The notes below the pieces were generated by a model. It did no database searches. It was not told the origin of the DNA and saw nothing but the letters and a program-made list of their open reading frames with translations. DNA of 64,000 nucleotides from assembly GCA_032158125.1 (NCBI GenBank), contig JASKOT010000003.1, positions 62,001-126,000 of the forward strand, in the 5' to 3' direction. The stretch's first letter is position 1. Every line of letters begins with the position of its first letter. Below, one piece after another: positions 45,211 through 57,416 of this stretch. Source of the stretch: Papiliotrema nemorosa. Taxonomy: Eukaryota > Basidiomycota > Tremellomycetes > Tremellales > Rhynchogastremaceae. The translations under genes were made by a program, and so were the position numbers.

Positions 45211-46881
45211 ATGTCTATCAGACAATCTCTCTTGTGCATCTACAGAGCAACCAGCCCCACGACCACATTCAAAACTCTCGGCGTTCCTCTCTGCACTCGC
45301 TCGCGAAGCTTCACCACTAGCTCAATCATCATGGCCTCGAAGGATACTCCCGGTTCTGGAGACAAGGACAAGATTACAGGTTGGGCCTCGAAAGATGGGT
45401 CTTTTAAAAGACAAGTATCGTCTTTCAGGGATCATATTGAGCCCAATGGGAAGTTTGCCCCAGAAAAGGGTGAGTCACCAATTGGTATTTCTACTTGGGA
45501 TTTTGTTGCTTCGTAAAAGCGATTCCGGGCGGAACCTCCATCATGAGCTCCCTCGCGTCCGGAGACGAGACTAGGTTGCTTGTGGAGACCAGTACTGACA
45601 TTCAGGCCGGTACCACCTCTATGTCAGTTTGGCATGTCCCTGGGCTCATCGAGCTTTAATCGTGAGGAAACTCAAGGGTCTCGAGGATTACATCGGTGAG
45701 TCACAATACTTTGGCCAGCACCTTGCCTGCTATGCCCCTTCTCTTCCCGCACCCAGATGCATCCCATGTGATCTTGGGCCCCTTCTCATCGACATCATCA
45801 TGCCTCCTCACCCAAAATAATAATCCGAGCCTCTGCTAAACCCCTCAGACGTCTCGACAGTCCACCCACACATGCTCGAAGGGGGATGGCACTTTGTCTC
45901 CCCATCCAACGCTTCCAAAACCCCCGAACCGGCTTCTGCCCACTCTTTCGACACGTTCCCCAATGCCACACAGGACAAACTCCACTCTTCCAACTACATC
46001 TCGGATTTATATAAAAAGGCTCAACCGGATTATTCTGCCAGATTCACCGTTCCCGTCGTGTGGGATACAAAGAATAATACGATTGTGAATAACGAATCGT
46101 CCGAGGTCATCCGTGATTTCAATTCGGGATTCAATTCCATCCTCCCCGCTGGATCACCCGCCGAGTTGGATTTGTACCCGGAAGAACTCCGAGGGGAGAT
46201 TGATGAGCTCAACGAATGGGTGTACAACGATGTCAACAATGGAGTTTACAAGTCTGGGTTTGCGACTACCCAAGAGGCTTATGAAAAGGCCGTCAAACCT
46301 CTTTTCGAGGCTTTGGACAAGTTGGAAAAGATTCTGAGTGATGGGAGAGAGTATCTCATCGGAGGCAGATTGACCGAAGCGGATGTCAGGTGAGTGCCCA
46401 TACCCTTAGCCAGTACCCGGTACCCGAGTCTGTTTTGAGTGACGGGTGAAATATTAACGTGCAGGCTGTACACTACCATTGTCCGATTCGACCCAGTCTA
46501 TCACGGTCACTTCAAGTGTAACCTCGGTACAAGTGAGTCCCGTTAGACCTGCCAAATCCACCTCACCCCTTCCACCCTTCCCCTTACCTGACGCCTTTTC
46601 GTTCGACTTCCCTTGACACGCACGACTAATCATCAGTCCGACATGATTACCCCCAGATCAATCGATGGTTGAAGAACTTGTACTGGAACAACCCAGCTTT
46701 CAAAGATACCACCGATTTTGAGCGTAAGTGTACCTCTCCCATTGTCGGACACCGCACAAGGTATTGATGTGACAATGGCTGATATACAGATATTAAGGAA
46801 CATTACTATTACTCGCACTCGCAGATCAACCCGCACAGAATCGTCCCTCTTGGACCCAAAAGCGATATTGAGCCTCTTTAA
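45211..46881 (+). CDS. ECM4: glutathionyl-hydroquinone reductase (ECM4/Gto, Xi-class GST)
   Basis: The enzyme uses glutathione to reduce S-glutathionyl hydroquinones. The catalytic Cys lies in [20 protein letters not shown], rebuilt over an intron. [39 protein letters not shown] and [20 protein letters not shown] are signature blocks of Xi-class enzymes. The end [19 protein letters not shown] is also typical; TAA is at 46879-46881. Two in-frame starts exist. ATG 45211 begins a basic, Arg/Ser/Thr-rich, acid-poor leader ([16 protein letters not shown]...[11 protein letters not shown]) that resembles a mitochondrial presequence. ATG 45331 ([10 protein letters not shown]) begins the compact cytosolic form. 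Dual targeting is inferred. About seven exons are present. Confidence 0.9.
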
Positions 46882-47021
46882 ACCATGTTGTTAATGGGAT
46901 AAGAATCGTCACGGGCAATGCACCAGAAGTAGGGGTGGAGGTATGTGTCAGAAGTGATTCTCATACTGTATGAAGAAGATGCAAGTTATGTCAAACATGG
47001 TAGATCCCTTTTCTATAATCA

Positions 47022-50000
47022 TCATCTATGTCCCGATTCCAACTCGTACTCAAACCCCACATCACTATCCCTCCCAGCTCCCGATCCTACCCCCACACCC
47101 CCTCCACTTCCTGGCACGCTTATACTCCCCGCACGCGACCTCACAGCTCCATACACGATATTATACAATCTACTCCCTTTTATCCTAGCCCACGCGTACA
47201 CTTCTTCCAAAACAACTTCGAGTCCTCCTCCATTGACCCTCGCATCTTCATCCCACGATTGCCAGCCGTCGTCTGAGAATGATTCGTGGGGATCTCGACC
47301 TCCTTGTGTGGAATTGCCGTTGGTCCTTCGATGTGAACGGGAAGGCGTGGCAGGGGAAGAAGCTTGAAGTTGTGCTTCCTTGTGGTGCGCTTTGGCTTCG
47401 TGTCGAAGGACATCTTTGACAGTTACCAACCCGACCAATTGTCCCTCGTGAGCTACGAGTATCACCCGGGGCCTAGGATGTTGTAAGCGAAAGAGCACAT
47501 GTAATTATGTTGAATGACTTACCCCATCCGCCTGAATAGCTGCATGACAATCTCCAAGGGCATCTTTGGCGATACAGTCAAGGGCGTCTGACATTAAGCT
47601 GGCACCCCAAAGTTCAATGTCCGTTGTGACACACCTCATCGACGTATTGCCCAAAATCGACCTGATCGGATTGAGGTGCACTATTCCTGCCTCCACCTGT
47701 ACCTATATTTGGCGACCTGAACGTCGAATCTCCCGTATCGACATTGGGTGACCTGGAAAAACTGGGCTGTCGACCAGGTATAGTCGGAATGACAATATCA
47801 GGATTATCTACGAGCCCTCCCGAGACATCAGGATCTGTGGATATGCAGTGGAACGTGCACGTTGCGTTGGGTGATAAATGTCTCGCTCGCGTCGCTCGAT
47901 CTAGCCGTCAGCTCAGTCCACCCGTGACTTGCGAGACAACTGACCTAGAGCATATCGCAGTTCGGTCTTTCGAACGAATCCTATGATTGTGCGGTCTTCT
48001 TCGCTTCGAACCACCGGGAATCCTTGATAATTTGTGCTCTGCACAATCTCGCTGATCCGTTGCAAGGGCACGCCCGATGCAGCCATGATCACAAGATCCT
48101 TCCTCATGACATGCGCAACTGCCGTCAGCTCACTTTCAGGAGTCAACCGGCTAAACACACTCGGCTCGACAAATGCGTGGTCGCCGTCCTCCTTGTCTTC
48201 CTTTTCGAGGAACGGGAAGCCGTTGAAGCGGATCATCTGGTCGGCTATTCCTCCACCACCGAACCAATCCGAAACTCCCTTCGTGACGAGTAGAACAATC
48301 TGCCTAGTTAGCTACATCGCTCGAGATACGATTTTCAACGGTCAACTGACCATTGTTGGCAGAATATACGTGAGAGCACCAGTGAGCTCGAACATGATAA
48401 CGACCACAGTCACCGTCAACCTCGTCACACCACTGTCCCGTCAGCCAGGTCCAGCTCACTACCCATTCTGCGCTTACCCCAGGGCAGCAGCCGCTCCGAG
48501 GAAAGCATACGTTCCGGGTGTAATACAAGGCGCATCGGGCGCACAAGCTGCAAACATAGGTGCACCGGGATAAGCGGTGTACAGCGCTTTCACCAGAATT
48601 CCAACCATACGACCAAAGTATGCGCCTACAGCCATGGACGGCACGAAGATTCCGCAAGGCACTTTGCAGCCATAAGAAATGACGATGAGACCTGTTCGTA
48701 TGATCGTGGCGAGCAATAGTGAGTTGACCATTCGCCATTGAGTCGACGATCTAATTGTTAATTGGCATCCACTTGAAAAGGCGGCAGACCCACTGGCAAA
48801 GACCTTGATGATCCCCTCCGCCTTCACATTCTCGGAAGAGCAAAGCCATACTCTCCGTCATGTCTATTCTCAAAAATCGGTTGAGATACCCAACAATCGC
48901 AGTGATCGTAGCCAGAGTGACAGCTTCAGCTACGGCATGCTGAGAAAGATTCTTCCGCCTAAAAGCCGCCATTTGTAGGTTGAACTTGATTACGAATGCA
49001 CCGTAAAGACCCTATGCTGTTCAGCCTCGTATGGGCTTTGCTTGGTATAACTTACACCGAAGAGCCCGATGAGGAGGTATGCGGGTATCTCAAAATAGTG
49101 CCAATCCCGATCGTATGAGACCTGGAACAAGACTAGTTTGCCAGTCCTAAACGGGTCCATGGACTATAATCAGCCTCATGTGTTCTACCAAGGGAGACCT
49201 TACAGCAAGAGTGAACGTCGCGACCAAAGCACAGACGAAGCTCTGCCACATGGTCCGCGTGGAGAATGTCTGGTTCATTTCCTGCGTGTCAGCTTAGGCA
49301 AGGGAATAACTCGCATCGCTCACCTCGATAGCGAACAAGACACCGCCGATCGGTGAACCGAAAGCTACCGCTACACCTGCAGCGCTGGAAGCGGTGACAA
49401 TTTCCCTCATTTTCGCTACCTCATCAGCCGGCGACGCTTTTGGGTTGATGTACTGACAATGACTCCTGTCGTAACGGTGAAATAGCCTCGCGGCGATATT
49501 CCCAAAGCTGCAAGCCACATGCACCGAGGGGCCTTCCTTCCCGACTGACAAGCCGGACCCAATAGCTAGAGGCTATGATTTCAGCTCCGACTCCAAATAA
49601 GCACAACAGGAGCAAACTGACCATGGTGAGCGTCTTCAACGCGAACGTCTCGGCAGAGAGGAACCCTTTGATGATGAATCCACCTAGGATACATTTGATC
49701 TCTGATATACCTGATCCTGCGGCATAGGGAGCAAAGGATTTGACAAGAAACGCCGAGGAGAATGAGAACAATGCCTAGATATCAGTCCTTCCTCGCGTGA
49801 ATGTGAGGGTGTCGAAGTCGACCGGAAATCATGATCCGCCCTTCGAGTAAAGAGTTTACAGAGGCAATGGAGACTCACGGCAAAGACAATGTATGCCAAA
49901 TACCTGAAAGGTTCCACTCCACCCCAATTCCTCCATTCTGCACACCCCTCACCTTCGCCCGAGATCTCCAGGCAACAAAACTTCTGTGATAACCACCATC

Positions 50001-50479
50001 CGGTAGTACAATATCCCATCTTTACATCACTCAACCAGACTGTTATAATCGACATTAAAGCTGCCGAAATCCCGATTCCGACCCCGACGAGGGAGATGAC
50101 GACCCATGATTGACCTTCGTCTAGGATCTGCTTTGTGCCCGCCCATAAAAGACCGGCGGGTCCTTGGAGGTTATCTAGAGATTTTCGGAGTGGGGATTGC
50201 GGTGTGGGTTTTCGACGGATAGATTGTTCATGTAATGAATCTTGGATCCAGTCTGTCATCAGATAGCCGCCTCGATGCATATACAAGAATTCCAACGCAC
50301 CGACTGTGCTGAAATCTTCATATCGTCTACCAGATCAGCTTACACCCAGTATCCGAGTAATGGACAAACCTGATCAAGTCGATTTCTTCAATTTCGGCAT
50401 CTTCCTTGATTGGGCTGGGATGACCATTCAGATGTTCCTCTTCTTCTGTCCCTCCATCCTGCTTAGGAGGGTATGACAT
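47022..50479 (-). CDS. GEF1: CLC-family voltage-gated chloride channel/transporter
   Basis: This is a Golgi/endosomal or plasma-membrane CLC protein involved in anion balance and, in related yeasts, in copper loading of secreted enzymes. The start [20 protein letters not shown] at 50479 is a cytosolic tail. After the first helices ([20 protein letters not shown]), the three CLC signatures appear in order: [29 protein letters not shown] with the gating Glu, and [17 protein letters not shown]. Two CBS domains follow ([38 protein letters not shown], then [20 protein letters not shown]). A Gly/Ser tail ends at 47022. Ser replaces Pro in GSGIxE, as in yeast Gef1. More than ten introns were inferred, so inner boundaries are approximate. 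Confidence 0.9.
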
Positions 50480-50795
50480 GGTGCAAGCGCAATGCTTAGG
50501 GATACAAACAAGAAGAGTATGGCGGTGAGGGTGGACAGCTGGAATTGTGGGATCTGCAGGGTGGAGGGAAGGTCAAAGGGCGCGTCCGACACGTGGTCCA
50601 GGCCATCCTCCCTGTCGAATCATCCTAGCGACCCGCAAGCGAAGCCATGTCGATCGGGGTGAAGGTGGAAAGTCAACATGATATCAGCACACACCCGGAG
50701 GACTGCTGGTGTCACATTGCTGCGATTCCAGCTTGAAGCATCTTCATATCGTTCCGTATTCTACTATGGCTACAATCTACGTCCACGCTCCCTTT
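50480..50795. other. intergenic region between the CLC and senescence-domain genes
   Basis: This 316-bp gap lies between two minus-strand genes. It contains a CACGTG core near 50590 within the presumed CLC promoter. No coding exon is supported. Confidence 0.45.
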
Positions 50796-51914
50796 CTACA
50801 CACCTCCAGCAGGCTTGCTTTGTCGAGCCTCTGCGAAGCCTTGTCCCGCATTGGCACCTTGAACGATGACGCTCGTGGCCGTACCTGCTGACAAGGCAGT
50901 CTGTCCTACATTGGCGCCCGTCTGTCCGACATCTACAGAATATCAGCGCCCCATCGACCCACAATACTCGGACTGCACTCACCTTGGGCAACCTTTTCGG
51001 CTTGTTTCCCAAAGTTGTGCTCTACGGCCTTGTGAGCGTTGGTAGATACACTTCCCGCGACGGTGCCCGCGGCACTGGCGATACCCTTGGCCGCAATGGT
51101 AGTCTGGGCCCAAGCATCCTCTGCCAACTTTCTGAATTCGCTCTTCTCCCCATTATCGTTCAAAGCGGGTTTCGCAATCGAATCAGGCAACTGCTCGCCT
51201 AGCTTCTTTCCGGCTTCATGGGTGTAGTCTCCGATTTTAACCGCTCCCTTCTCGGCTGATTCGGCGATACCGGCCGTTCGAGCGTTGGCGATTGCCGCAC
51301 CAGCAATGACCTGATCAGAGGGTGGAGCGGGGTGGGTAGGGTTGGTAGTTGCCACATGTTTCTCTGTGAATGTGTTGAGCCTCGAAGCCAGAGTGGTGCT
51401 ACCTGCAATGAGGCTCGAAGCGATGTACTCCCCCCAGCCTCGGTTGGGTTGTCCAGCGGTAGTCTCGTATTCGTCATTGACGAAAAGGACCTTTTCGTTG
51501 TACACCTTGTGTTCCTTGAGAAGCGCCTCGAATCGGCTACACAATGCTTCGGTCGCTTCCCATTCTCCTTGAGAGGTGCTGTCATCAGCTACAAGCCGAA
51601 ACGAGACGGGCAACTAACGAGTCTTTCATGTGAATCTTGACTTGACCAATGGGAGCTCCACCATCCGCGGGTAACGGTGAGAAGATGTAAGACGGGTGTT
51701 CCTTTTGCGATTGGATCTTCTGGATAGGTGTGTTGGGCAAGACGGGGAATGAGGATGATCCGACGGTCAGGGTGAGAACAGGGGAAGGGTGAGCAGGTGG
51801 GTTGGCGGGGATGATGGTGAGGGTCAAGTCGCCCGAGGAGAGCGGTAATGGTGCTGCCGAAGGGGTAGCGACGTGAAGTGCGGTACACGAGGGGATGTCT
51901 ATGAGCGCTGACAT
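50796..51914 (-). CDS. senescence/spartin-domain protein
   Basis: The start MSALIDIPSCTALHVATPSA at 51914 opens a beta-rich N-terminal half, with LTLTIIPANPPAHPSPVLT and IFSPLPADGGAPIGQVKIHM. A short intron near 51590-51630 follows, then RFEALLKEHKVYNEKVLFVN. The C-terminal part is the senescence/spartin-associated domain: GWGEYIASSLIAGSTTLASR, IANARTAGIAESAEKGAVKI, WAQTTIAAKGIASAAGTVAG and SVSTNAHKAVEHNFGKQAEK. This helical Gly/Ala-rich domain binds membranes or lipid droplets in plants and animals (spartin). It ends SKPAGGV with TAG at 50796-50798. There are three exons. The cellular role in fungi is not established from sequence. Confidence 0.82.
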
Positions 51915-52465
51915 GGTGTGAGGAGTGGTTGGGTTTGAATGTAAAGTGAAGAGAAGGAAAAGAAGTCGAGATGAGGAAAGGCGATGGAGTGGTCACTGTG
52001 GGATATATCGATCATCGACCTCCAACGTCACCGATTGAGCTCCGACGCCGATAAATAATAATTATAATTTACTGATCTGATAAACAGAAGGGGTACCCGA
52101 TCAAGCAATTCTCACAGAGACCCTCCATAGCAACATGCATCCACCTCACGGGATTTTGGTTTGTGAGCCGATGATTGCCATTGGGTTGTTTTGCCCAAAG
52201 ACTTGCATGGTTAGAGCGGGAACAAGGGGAACCTGGTGCGCTGGAGAGAGGCTTCGCCGTGGTATCAAGCAATTCTTCGGCCTGTGCCGCAGCGAAGAAC
52301 GCGGAACCTCATCGTTGAGGAGACAGATCCTAGGCTAGCACCGCTCATACTTGAGTCTGGAATCGTGGAGCGATGACTTCCGATAGATCCAATCAGACGG
52401 GTATTGCATGCAAGGTATACAACAACAAACTTCGACCTCCACGGAAAATGAACGAGTCCAATCGA
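51915..52465. other. intergenic region with an AT-rich block
   Basis: This 551-bp gap lies between two minus-strand genes. An unusually AT-rich segment at 52049-52072 (taaataataattataat) lies in the presumed promoter of the senescence-domain gene. No coding exon was found. Confidence 0.45.
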
Positions 52466-52874
52466 TCACCTGTTTCTCGTAGCTCTGAACATCAGCAATA
52501 GACTCTTGGATGTCGAAAGGCGATTATCGAATGAGATGAAGAAAGAAAGCAACGTACCGGTAAGAGAACTTCTTTCTCGTTTGCGAAAACTCGCCCAATT
52601 TATGCCCGACCATCTCCTCTGTCACTCTCACAGGCAGGTAGTCTTTCCCATTATGGACTTGGAACTCCACTCCAACATGATTAGGCAAGATTGTACATGC
52701 TCTCGCTTTGGTGTAGATCGGTTTGTTGTTTTTGATTGCGGTAGCAAGAGAAGGGAAAGCCACAAAGTAAGGTCCTAGATTATCAATACCGCCCCGCTGC
52801 TTTCTGCCATCGACTTGACAGGACATACCTTTCCACGTTGATCGACCTTTTAACAGTGACAGACTGGGTCTCAT
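52466..52874 (-). CDS. RSM19: mitochondrial small-subunit ribosomal protein uS19m
   Basis: Three exons give about 93 residues. [15 protein letters not shown] (from ATG 52874) joins across an intron to [60 protein letters not shown] and TRKKFSYR, then RATRNR with TGA at 52466-52468. The [29 protein letters not shown] block is the uS19 signature, and the short N-terminus is typical of the mitochondrial form. It acts in the head of the mitochondrial 37S subunit. It is divergent from CCT3, with 246 bp between starts. Confidence 0.92.
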
Positions 52875-53120
52875 GGTTCTTGTCGATACCGCAATAGTCA
52901 AACTTCGACAAGGTCAGAGAAGGGGTGGAAAGTCACGGCTTATCAATTCTCTCCAAAACTAATGATGACGTGTCACTCTGGGGTCGCCTCGTCTCCCTCC
53001 ACCTCGCGTTCTTTCGCGAACACCAGATATTCTACAACCCTCTATAGTCTATACATCAAAAGGACATCCTGGTCCACTCCTTGACCTCTACACCGTCTAT
53101 CACGCAAAGATCAGCTCAAG

Positions 53121-55126
53121 ATGGCGATGCCAGGAGGAATGCCCATGATGGTGATGAGTGAGTCAGCTTCCTTCGACTCTTGACCCCTGAGCTGACTGAA
53201 AGACACCGGGCCTGAGCGAACTCAAGGTCGAAAAGCTCAAACGGCCAACATTGTCGCTGCAAAGGTATGTTGATCTCTCTTCCAACCATATGGTATCTTT
53301 CTACACATTGTCATCCCGCTGACATTCAGACTGTCGCAGATGTCATCCGAACCTGTCTTGGTCCCAAGGCCATGTTGAAAATGATCCTCGACCCCATGGG
53401 CGGTATCCTCCTTACCAACGATGGTCATGCCATTCTGCGAGAAATTGATGTCGCACACCCTGCCGCTAAATCAATGATCGAGCTCTCTAGAACCCAAGAT
53501 GAGGAAGTCGGAGACGGAACCACAAGTGTTATCATCCTTGGTGAGTTCAACCCACCTCTGTCTTTGTAGAAAGGTCCTAACGAGCAGCCGGGGAGATTCT
53601 CGCCTACTCTTTACCCCTTTTGGAACGAAACATCCACCCAGTCGTTATCATTCGAGCCTTCAAAGCTGCTTTGAACGACGCTCTGGAGACGATCCAGAAA
53701 ATCTCCATCCCAGTGGATATCTCGTCTGAGAGTGAGATGCTGGCCTTGATCAAAACTTCCATCGGTACCAAGTTCTCCTCGAGATGGTCAGATCTCATGT
53801 GTTCGCTCGCATTGGAGGCTGTCAAGACGGTGGCAGTCACGGCCGAGGCGGAGAATGGGCTTGTGGGTGGAGGATCAAGCGACGGCGCGGCATTGAACAT
53901 CAAAACGGTGGACATTAAGCGTTATGCTCGAGTGGAGAAGGTACCTGGTGGGGAGATCGAGGACTGTCGAGTGCTCAGGGGTGTGATGATCAACAAGGAC
54001 GTCACGCATCCAAAGATGAGGAGAAGGATCGAGAACCCACGAGTCATCTTGCTGGATTGCCCATTGGAGTACAAGAAGGGAGAATCGCAGACAAATATCG
54101 AGATCCAAAAGGAGGAGGATTGGAACAGGGTTCTGCAGATTGAGGAGGAACAGATCAAGTCGATGTGTGACAAGATCATCGAGTTCAAGCCGGATCTCGT
54201 CTTCACCGAGAAGGGTGTTTCAGGTGCGTTTGAGCAATTCTCTTCAACACTGCCCAATGCTCATTCTAGACCTCGCTCAGCACTATCTCCTCAAAGCCAA
54301 CATTACTGCCCTTCGACGTGTCCGAAAATCCGACAACAACAGGATAGCTCGAGCTGTCGGAGCTACCATTGTCAACCGAGTCGAGGATCTCCGCGATTCC
54401 GACGTCGGTACCGAGTGCGGTCTATTCCACATTGAGAAACTAGGCGACGAATACTTCACCTTCTTGGACGAGTGCAAATCGCCAAAGGCATGTACCATCT
54501 TACTTCGAGGTCCTTCCAAGGATATCTTGAATGAGATTGACCGAAATTTGGCAGACGCAATGTCGGTAGCTCGAAATGTCGTCTTCAACCCTATTCTCGC
54601 CCCTGGAGGTGGAGCCACCGAAATGGCCATTTCGGTCGCTTTGGCAGAAAAGGCCAAATCTTTACCTGGCGTGGCGGGTGCTCCTTATAGGGCTATCGCG
54701 GATGCTCTGGAGGTCATCCCGAGGACATTGGTCACCAACGCCGGTGGGAAGGCTATCCGAACATTGACCGAGTTGAGGGTGAGTCCGGCCTTGCATCTGG
54801 TAGCCTCTAGCTGACTTTTAGGCAAAACACGCCGATGGACAGTACACCTTTGGGGTGGATGGGGATACGGGTAAAGTTGTCGATATGAAGACGTATGGTC
54901 TGCTCGAATCGGCCAGTGTCAAGATTCAGACCCTCAAAACTGCCATCGAGGTGAGTGGACAGAGCCGAAAGGAAGGTATTGCACGACTGACATTCAGTCT
55001 GCAACATTACTGTTACGTGTTGACGATGTCGTTTCTGCCCGAAGGCCGGAAGAACAAGGTGGTGGACCTCAGGTTCAGAACATGGCTGGAGAAGGAGAGG
55101 GTATGGGTGATGGCCCGGAAATGTAG
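53121..55126 (+). CDS. CCT3: CCT/TRiC chaperonin gamma subunit
   Basis: CCT3 is one of eight subunits of the cytosolic chaperonin that folds actin and tubulin. Exon 1 ([12 protein letters not shown]) joins to [20 protein letters not shown], then [20 protein letters not shown] with the nucleotide-binding [17 protein letters not shown] and [17 protein letters not shown]. The apical domain has [24 protein letters not shown] sequence and [20 protein letters not shown]. The end has [35 protein letters not shown] and [12 protein letters not shown], with TAG at 55124-55126. These match the gamma subunit specifically. Seven or so short introns interrupt it. Prefoldin GIM5, its delivery partner, is elsewhere in the window. 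Confidence 0.95.
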
Positions 55127-55398
55127 AGTCACTTGCATCATACTAGACACGGAGGCTACAACATCATGCATGCACCTGAACAGACCATGTCCAACTGCGT
55201 TTGTACGCCGAGATGCGGCCCCGGGTTTGAGGGACCACTTGTCGCTGCCGATCCCCAAACACCCTACAAAAGAGCGCTGACCGGTAAAACTATAAGATGC
55301 ATGATACAATGCTAGCAAGAATGGACCATGCAATGCGTACAGTAATCGTACTCCTCGAACGACTGTCTCCGACTCCCCTCAAGACGTCTCCCGTCAAT

Positions 55399-57003
55399 CT
55401 ACTTGATCTCGAGCTGCTCGACTCCATCTGCCACCTCTGCTGGGGTATCATCTTCCGGCCTGACATCATCCTCTCGCTGCACGTCAGCCTTGTCTCCTAA
55501 TGAGGGAGCAGCAACTTGGGCGTGACTCACATATCTAGCCAGTAGCCTCGAGATATCCCAATCATCATCGCCAGCCTCATCATCATCCTCATACAACTCT
55601 CCACCAAACTCAAACATATCTTTACCCGTCATACCCGCCATTTTACCTGCTGCTCTTTGAGCCGCCTTGGCCTTTTCTAAAGCTTCCGCCTCGGCTGCCT
55701 TCTTCTCCACTCGAGTCTTCTTCCACACGGCGAAGGACTCGGCGGTGACGGGTGTCAAGGGTGCTTTCAGTTTATGTCGCTAAATCGTAAGCCCAGTATG
55801 TGGGTGTAAGACGTGTGACTGACCTCGACTTCCAAGAACTCCTCTAATGATATTTGTTCTTTCTTTGCTAGCTCCTCTGCTGCTTTCTTGTCGGCCTTCA
55901 AAACGAATCCAGGCGGCAGAGCGTGCCTGTACATGCATTTATCACCTATATCGTCAGCTGCGATTCCCACTACAATTACTGCTAGCTCACCTCCATTTGG
56001 CTGTGAGGAGAAGAATCAGTTTAGTGAAGAGCTCTCTATGATAGACGTAAGTCGTCACTCACACATTCCCAGCTATACAGTCAGCTCGTATCCCAAGGTA
56101 TTAAGAGCAACTTACAACCATCCATACTTCTTATCCTCGATTGCTTGAATGAAGTATTTGCACACAATCTGGGGATCAGCTATGGCTCTCAAGGAGCTTC
56201 CCTCCCCGATCCTCGACGTTACTCACATCGGTCGTTGTCCGTTGTCCCTTTGCGTTTTGCGTGACGACATTCCTCAACTTTTCTTCGTCCCAAGTCTCCA
56301 TCAAATCATCCTTCTTGTCGCCCTTCTCCCTTGCATCCTCGTACAGATTGGCCTTTTCGACTTTTCGTCCCACATTCAGATCATGCGAGAATTTACACTT
56401 GTTCCCTGTATGATCAGTGTCCAGCTGTTTTTCCGAGAGTCAAGAGAGCGCACCCTTGTCACAATGACCCGCTTTGAAGTATGCACACAAGACCTAACGC
56501 GTCAGTCACAGCATTCATGCTGGGGTAAGCTACGAACAGTTTTAGGATCTAGATATCAGTTACCATCCCAGTTGATTTCAATTGCAATAACACTCACCCG
56601 TTCCAAACGGTACTTTTTGTACCTGTATCGAACCTCCAAACAGCTCAGCGTCAAGTTTCTTCCTATTCTCTTCGGCTTTTTTCTTCGCTATCCTCTCTTC
56701 CTTTTCCTTCTCTTTTGCCAACTACCTATCAGCATCCCCCTCAATAAGCGATCCAAGTCATGCGACCACACGATCAGAGATTCTTGAGCGATGGAGCTAT
56801 ACGCACATCTGCTTTATTTTTGCCTGATTGCGCGGATTGTTTCTGTAGTTGATCCATATACTTTTGCGCCTTTCCACCCTTCTTATTCTTCATCCCAAAG
56901 GTCTATTCTGATCAGCGATAGTCCTTTCGACATTTTTGGGTGGCCATGATGAAATGGGTATTCATGGTGGATTCACCTTGTCATCTCCCTTCTTTGGTGG
57001 CAT
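55399..57003 (-). CDS. TMA46: CCCH zinc-finger protein TMA46/ZC3H15 (DFRP1)
   Basis: This translation-machinery-associated protein binds and stabilises the Rbg1/DRG1 GTPase. The start MPPKKGDDK at 57003 joins to [20 protein letters not shown] and a Lys/Glu helix ([20 protein letters not shown]). [13 protein letters not shown] then leads into the first CCCH finger ([19 protein letters not shown]). Next come [19 protein letters not shown] and the second finger ([18 protein letters not shown], then [15 protein letters not shown]). The C-terminus ([61 protein letters not shown]) is the DFRP domain. A 54-nt in-frame intron near 55477-55530 probably removes residues before EREDDV. About nine exons give roughly 350-360 residues. 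It is divergent from HOP2. Confidence 0.9.
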
Positions 57004-57416
57004 GATGGCGGTGTTTCTGACTATGCGACTCTTTTTGGCGTGGAAAACCCAAAGGCGAGGTGTGTGAGTCAAGCTACGCTTGAGATGTGGTGACAATCAG
57101 TGTAGGAGCCAGTCTCGATAATTCCAACAGAGCGGGGTCGAAAGGCTCACCCCGCAAAATCGCATCTACTGGGAAGATGTCAGGCTCACTTGGCTACCCT
57201 GCTTGGTGGCGAATGTCAGACTCATCCTACGTCACCTCTCGACCCTCTCCCGGGCATGGCGGCCATGGCAGTGGGAATACCTCTACCTGTGATTCTTGTA
57301 TCTTCCCATCTTCTCTTCCTTCCATTGTGATCCATCATTCAGTCTACCGCTTCATCCTCCACTGCTGATTCTTCCCTCATCTCTCACACATCTGATCGCG
57401 TTCACCTCTACTCACC
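57004..57416. promoter_or_regulatory. divergent TMA46/HOP2 promoter region
   Basis: This 413-bp region lies between two divergent starts. It has a CT-rich leader upstream of the HOP2 ATG. No TATA box or additional exon is clear. Confidence 0.5.
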
